Assembly: GCA_949127695.1 (NCBI GenBank)
Contig: CASBQH010000053.1
Location: 1 to 5,673, forward strand
Origin: Synechococcales cyanobacterium PMM_0073
GTDB lineage: Bacteria; Cyanobacteriota; Cyanobacteriia; Elainellales; Elainellaceae
Reading direction: 5' to 3'
Length of the DNA: 5,673 nucleotides
A model generated the notes under the pieces. The model was given only the letters and a program-made list of their open reading frames with translations, had not been told where the DNA came from and made no database searches. The position numbers and the translations under genes were made by a program. Shown piece after piece: positions 5,200 through 5,673 of the stretch (its first letter is position 1; each line of letters opens with the position of its first letter).

Positions 5200-5673
5200 A
5201 TGTCGAGCGGAAAAAACGACCTACCAGCCCTGCTGCTGACGCTGCTAATTACCCTGGGTCTGCTCGGCGGCGGCCTCTGGTTCGTCGGCAAAAAGTTTTT
5301 AGGCAGCGCCAATAATCAGACCAGCAACCAGACCAGCAATCCACAATCAGGCAATCAGCCAGCAGGCAATCAACCAGCCGATCCAGCAGCGCCCTCCCCT
5401 GCCAGCGCTACCAACCCTAACGTCAGCAGCCTCAACGCCTCGCAGCCCAACCCTAGCATTCTTGCCCTAGACGGCAGCGTCTCGCTCGTTGCCCTCATCA
5501 AGCAGCTACAAACCGCCTACCTACAGGTCAATCCCAGCATCCCCACCACCTATGGCGTCCCAGACGGCCAGCCCAACGGCACCAATTCTGGCATCCAAAA
5601 CCTGCTCGACAGCAAAGTTTCCATGGCCGTCAGCTCGCGTCCCCTCACCCCCAACGAGCTGCAAACTCTGCAA
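5200..5673 (+). CDS. PstS-like substrate-binding protein with N-terminal membrane anchor (3' end outside window)
   Basis: The frame is open from ATG 5200 to the right edge, giving 158 residues. A short polar start (MSSGKND) is followed by one hydrophobic segment (about 8-30, rich in Leu and Gly, ending before KK) that acts as an anchor or uncleaved signal. No lipobox cysteine is seen. Residues about 36-86 form an Asn/Gln/Ser/Pro/Ala-rich linker with short repeats. From about residue 87 a periplasmic-binding-protein domain begins: LDGSVSLVALIKQLQTAYLQ, then GTNSGIQNLLDSKVSMAVSSRPLT. These correspond to the G-S-x-S, SGI and SSRP regions of PstS-type phosphate-binding proteins. Binding of phosphate or a similar oxyanion is a family-based inference; only the first part of the domain is visible. 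The ribosome binding site is weak, and no transporter permease gene is in view. Some cyanobacterial members of this type are not next to pst genes, so a sensory or scaffolding role is possible. Confidence 0.8.
   Translation, partial: MSSGKNDLPALLLTLLITLGLLGGGLWFVGKKFLGSANNQTSNQTSNPQSGNQPAGNQPADPAAPSPASATNPNVSSLNASQPNPSILALDGSVSLVALIKQLQTAYLQVNPSIPTTYGVPDGQPNGTNSGIQNLLDSKVSMAVSSRPLTPNELQTLQ
5317..5379 (+). repeat. Short tandem repeats in the linker of the PstS-like protein
   Basis: CAGACCAGCAAC/T is repeated twice (5317-5340, 12-bp period, encoding QTSN twice). GGCAATCA(G/A)CCAGC(A/C) is repeated twice (5350-5379, 15-bp period, encoding GNQPA twice). The repeats keep frame and extend a flexible linker between the anchor and the binding domain, so its length is likely to vary among strains. 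Confidence 0.75.

Overview
The window looks like part of a cyanobacterial chromosome, most plausibly from a filamentous or Leptolyngbya-like lineage. This is an inference. It rests on the protein styles: a receiver-GGDEF-EAL regulator with a typical cyanobacterial receiver, a compact CheR/CheB pair, and a membrane-anchored PstS-like binding protein. Weak Shine-Dalgarno sequences at several starts and moderately GC-rich DNA (by eye) also fit. I saw no exact HIP1 octamer (GCGATCGC), so that common cyanobacterial marker gives no support.

Layout, left to right. (1) Positions 1-378, plus strand: the C-terminal catalytic domain of an M23 peptidoglycan endopeptidase, cut by the left edge. (2) 401-1333, minus: an alpha/beta hydrolase with a complete catalytic triad and an unusual Gly/Ser/Ala-rich insertion. 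A hairpin with a T-tract lies between these two convergent genes. (3) 1334-1686: a gene-poor divergent region with several repeats and promoter-like hexamers. (4) 1687-3498, plus: a response regulator with REC, degenerate GGDEF and intact EAL domains, predicted to be a c-di-GMP phosphodiesterase. (5) 3509-4105 and 4105-4950, minus: a cheR-cheB operon, in which a stand-alone CheB methylesterase domain overlaps the end of CheR by one base. It converges on the EAL gene with only 10 bp between. (6) 4951-5199: a divergent regulatory region with a good sigma-70-type promoter pointing right. (7) 5200-5673, plus: the N-terminal part of a PstS-like substrate-binding protein on a membrane anchor, cut by the right edge.

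How the parts may work together: CheR and CheB form a methylation/demethylation pair without any receptor, CheA or CheW in view, and this CheB has no receiver domain. The neighbouring regulator would lower c-di-GMP in response to phosphorylation by an unseen kinase. A link between the two modules is only a hypothesis from proximity and convergent layout. The hydrolase, M23 enzyme and binding protein look like separate transcription units. No RNA genes, insertion sequences or CRISPR arrays were seen. No clearly new system is demonstrated; the most interesting points are the orphan methylation pair, the degenerate GGDEF domain and the repeat-rich intergenic regions.
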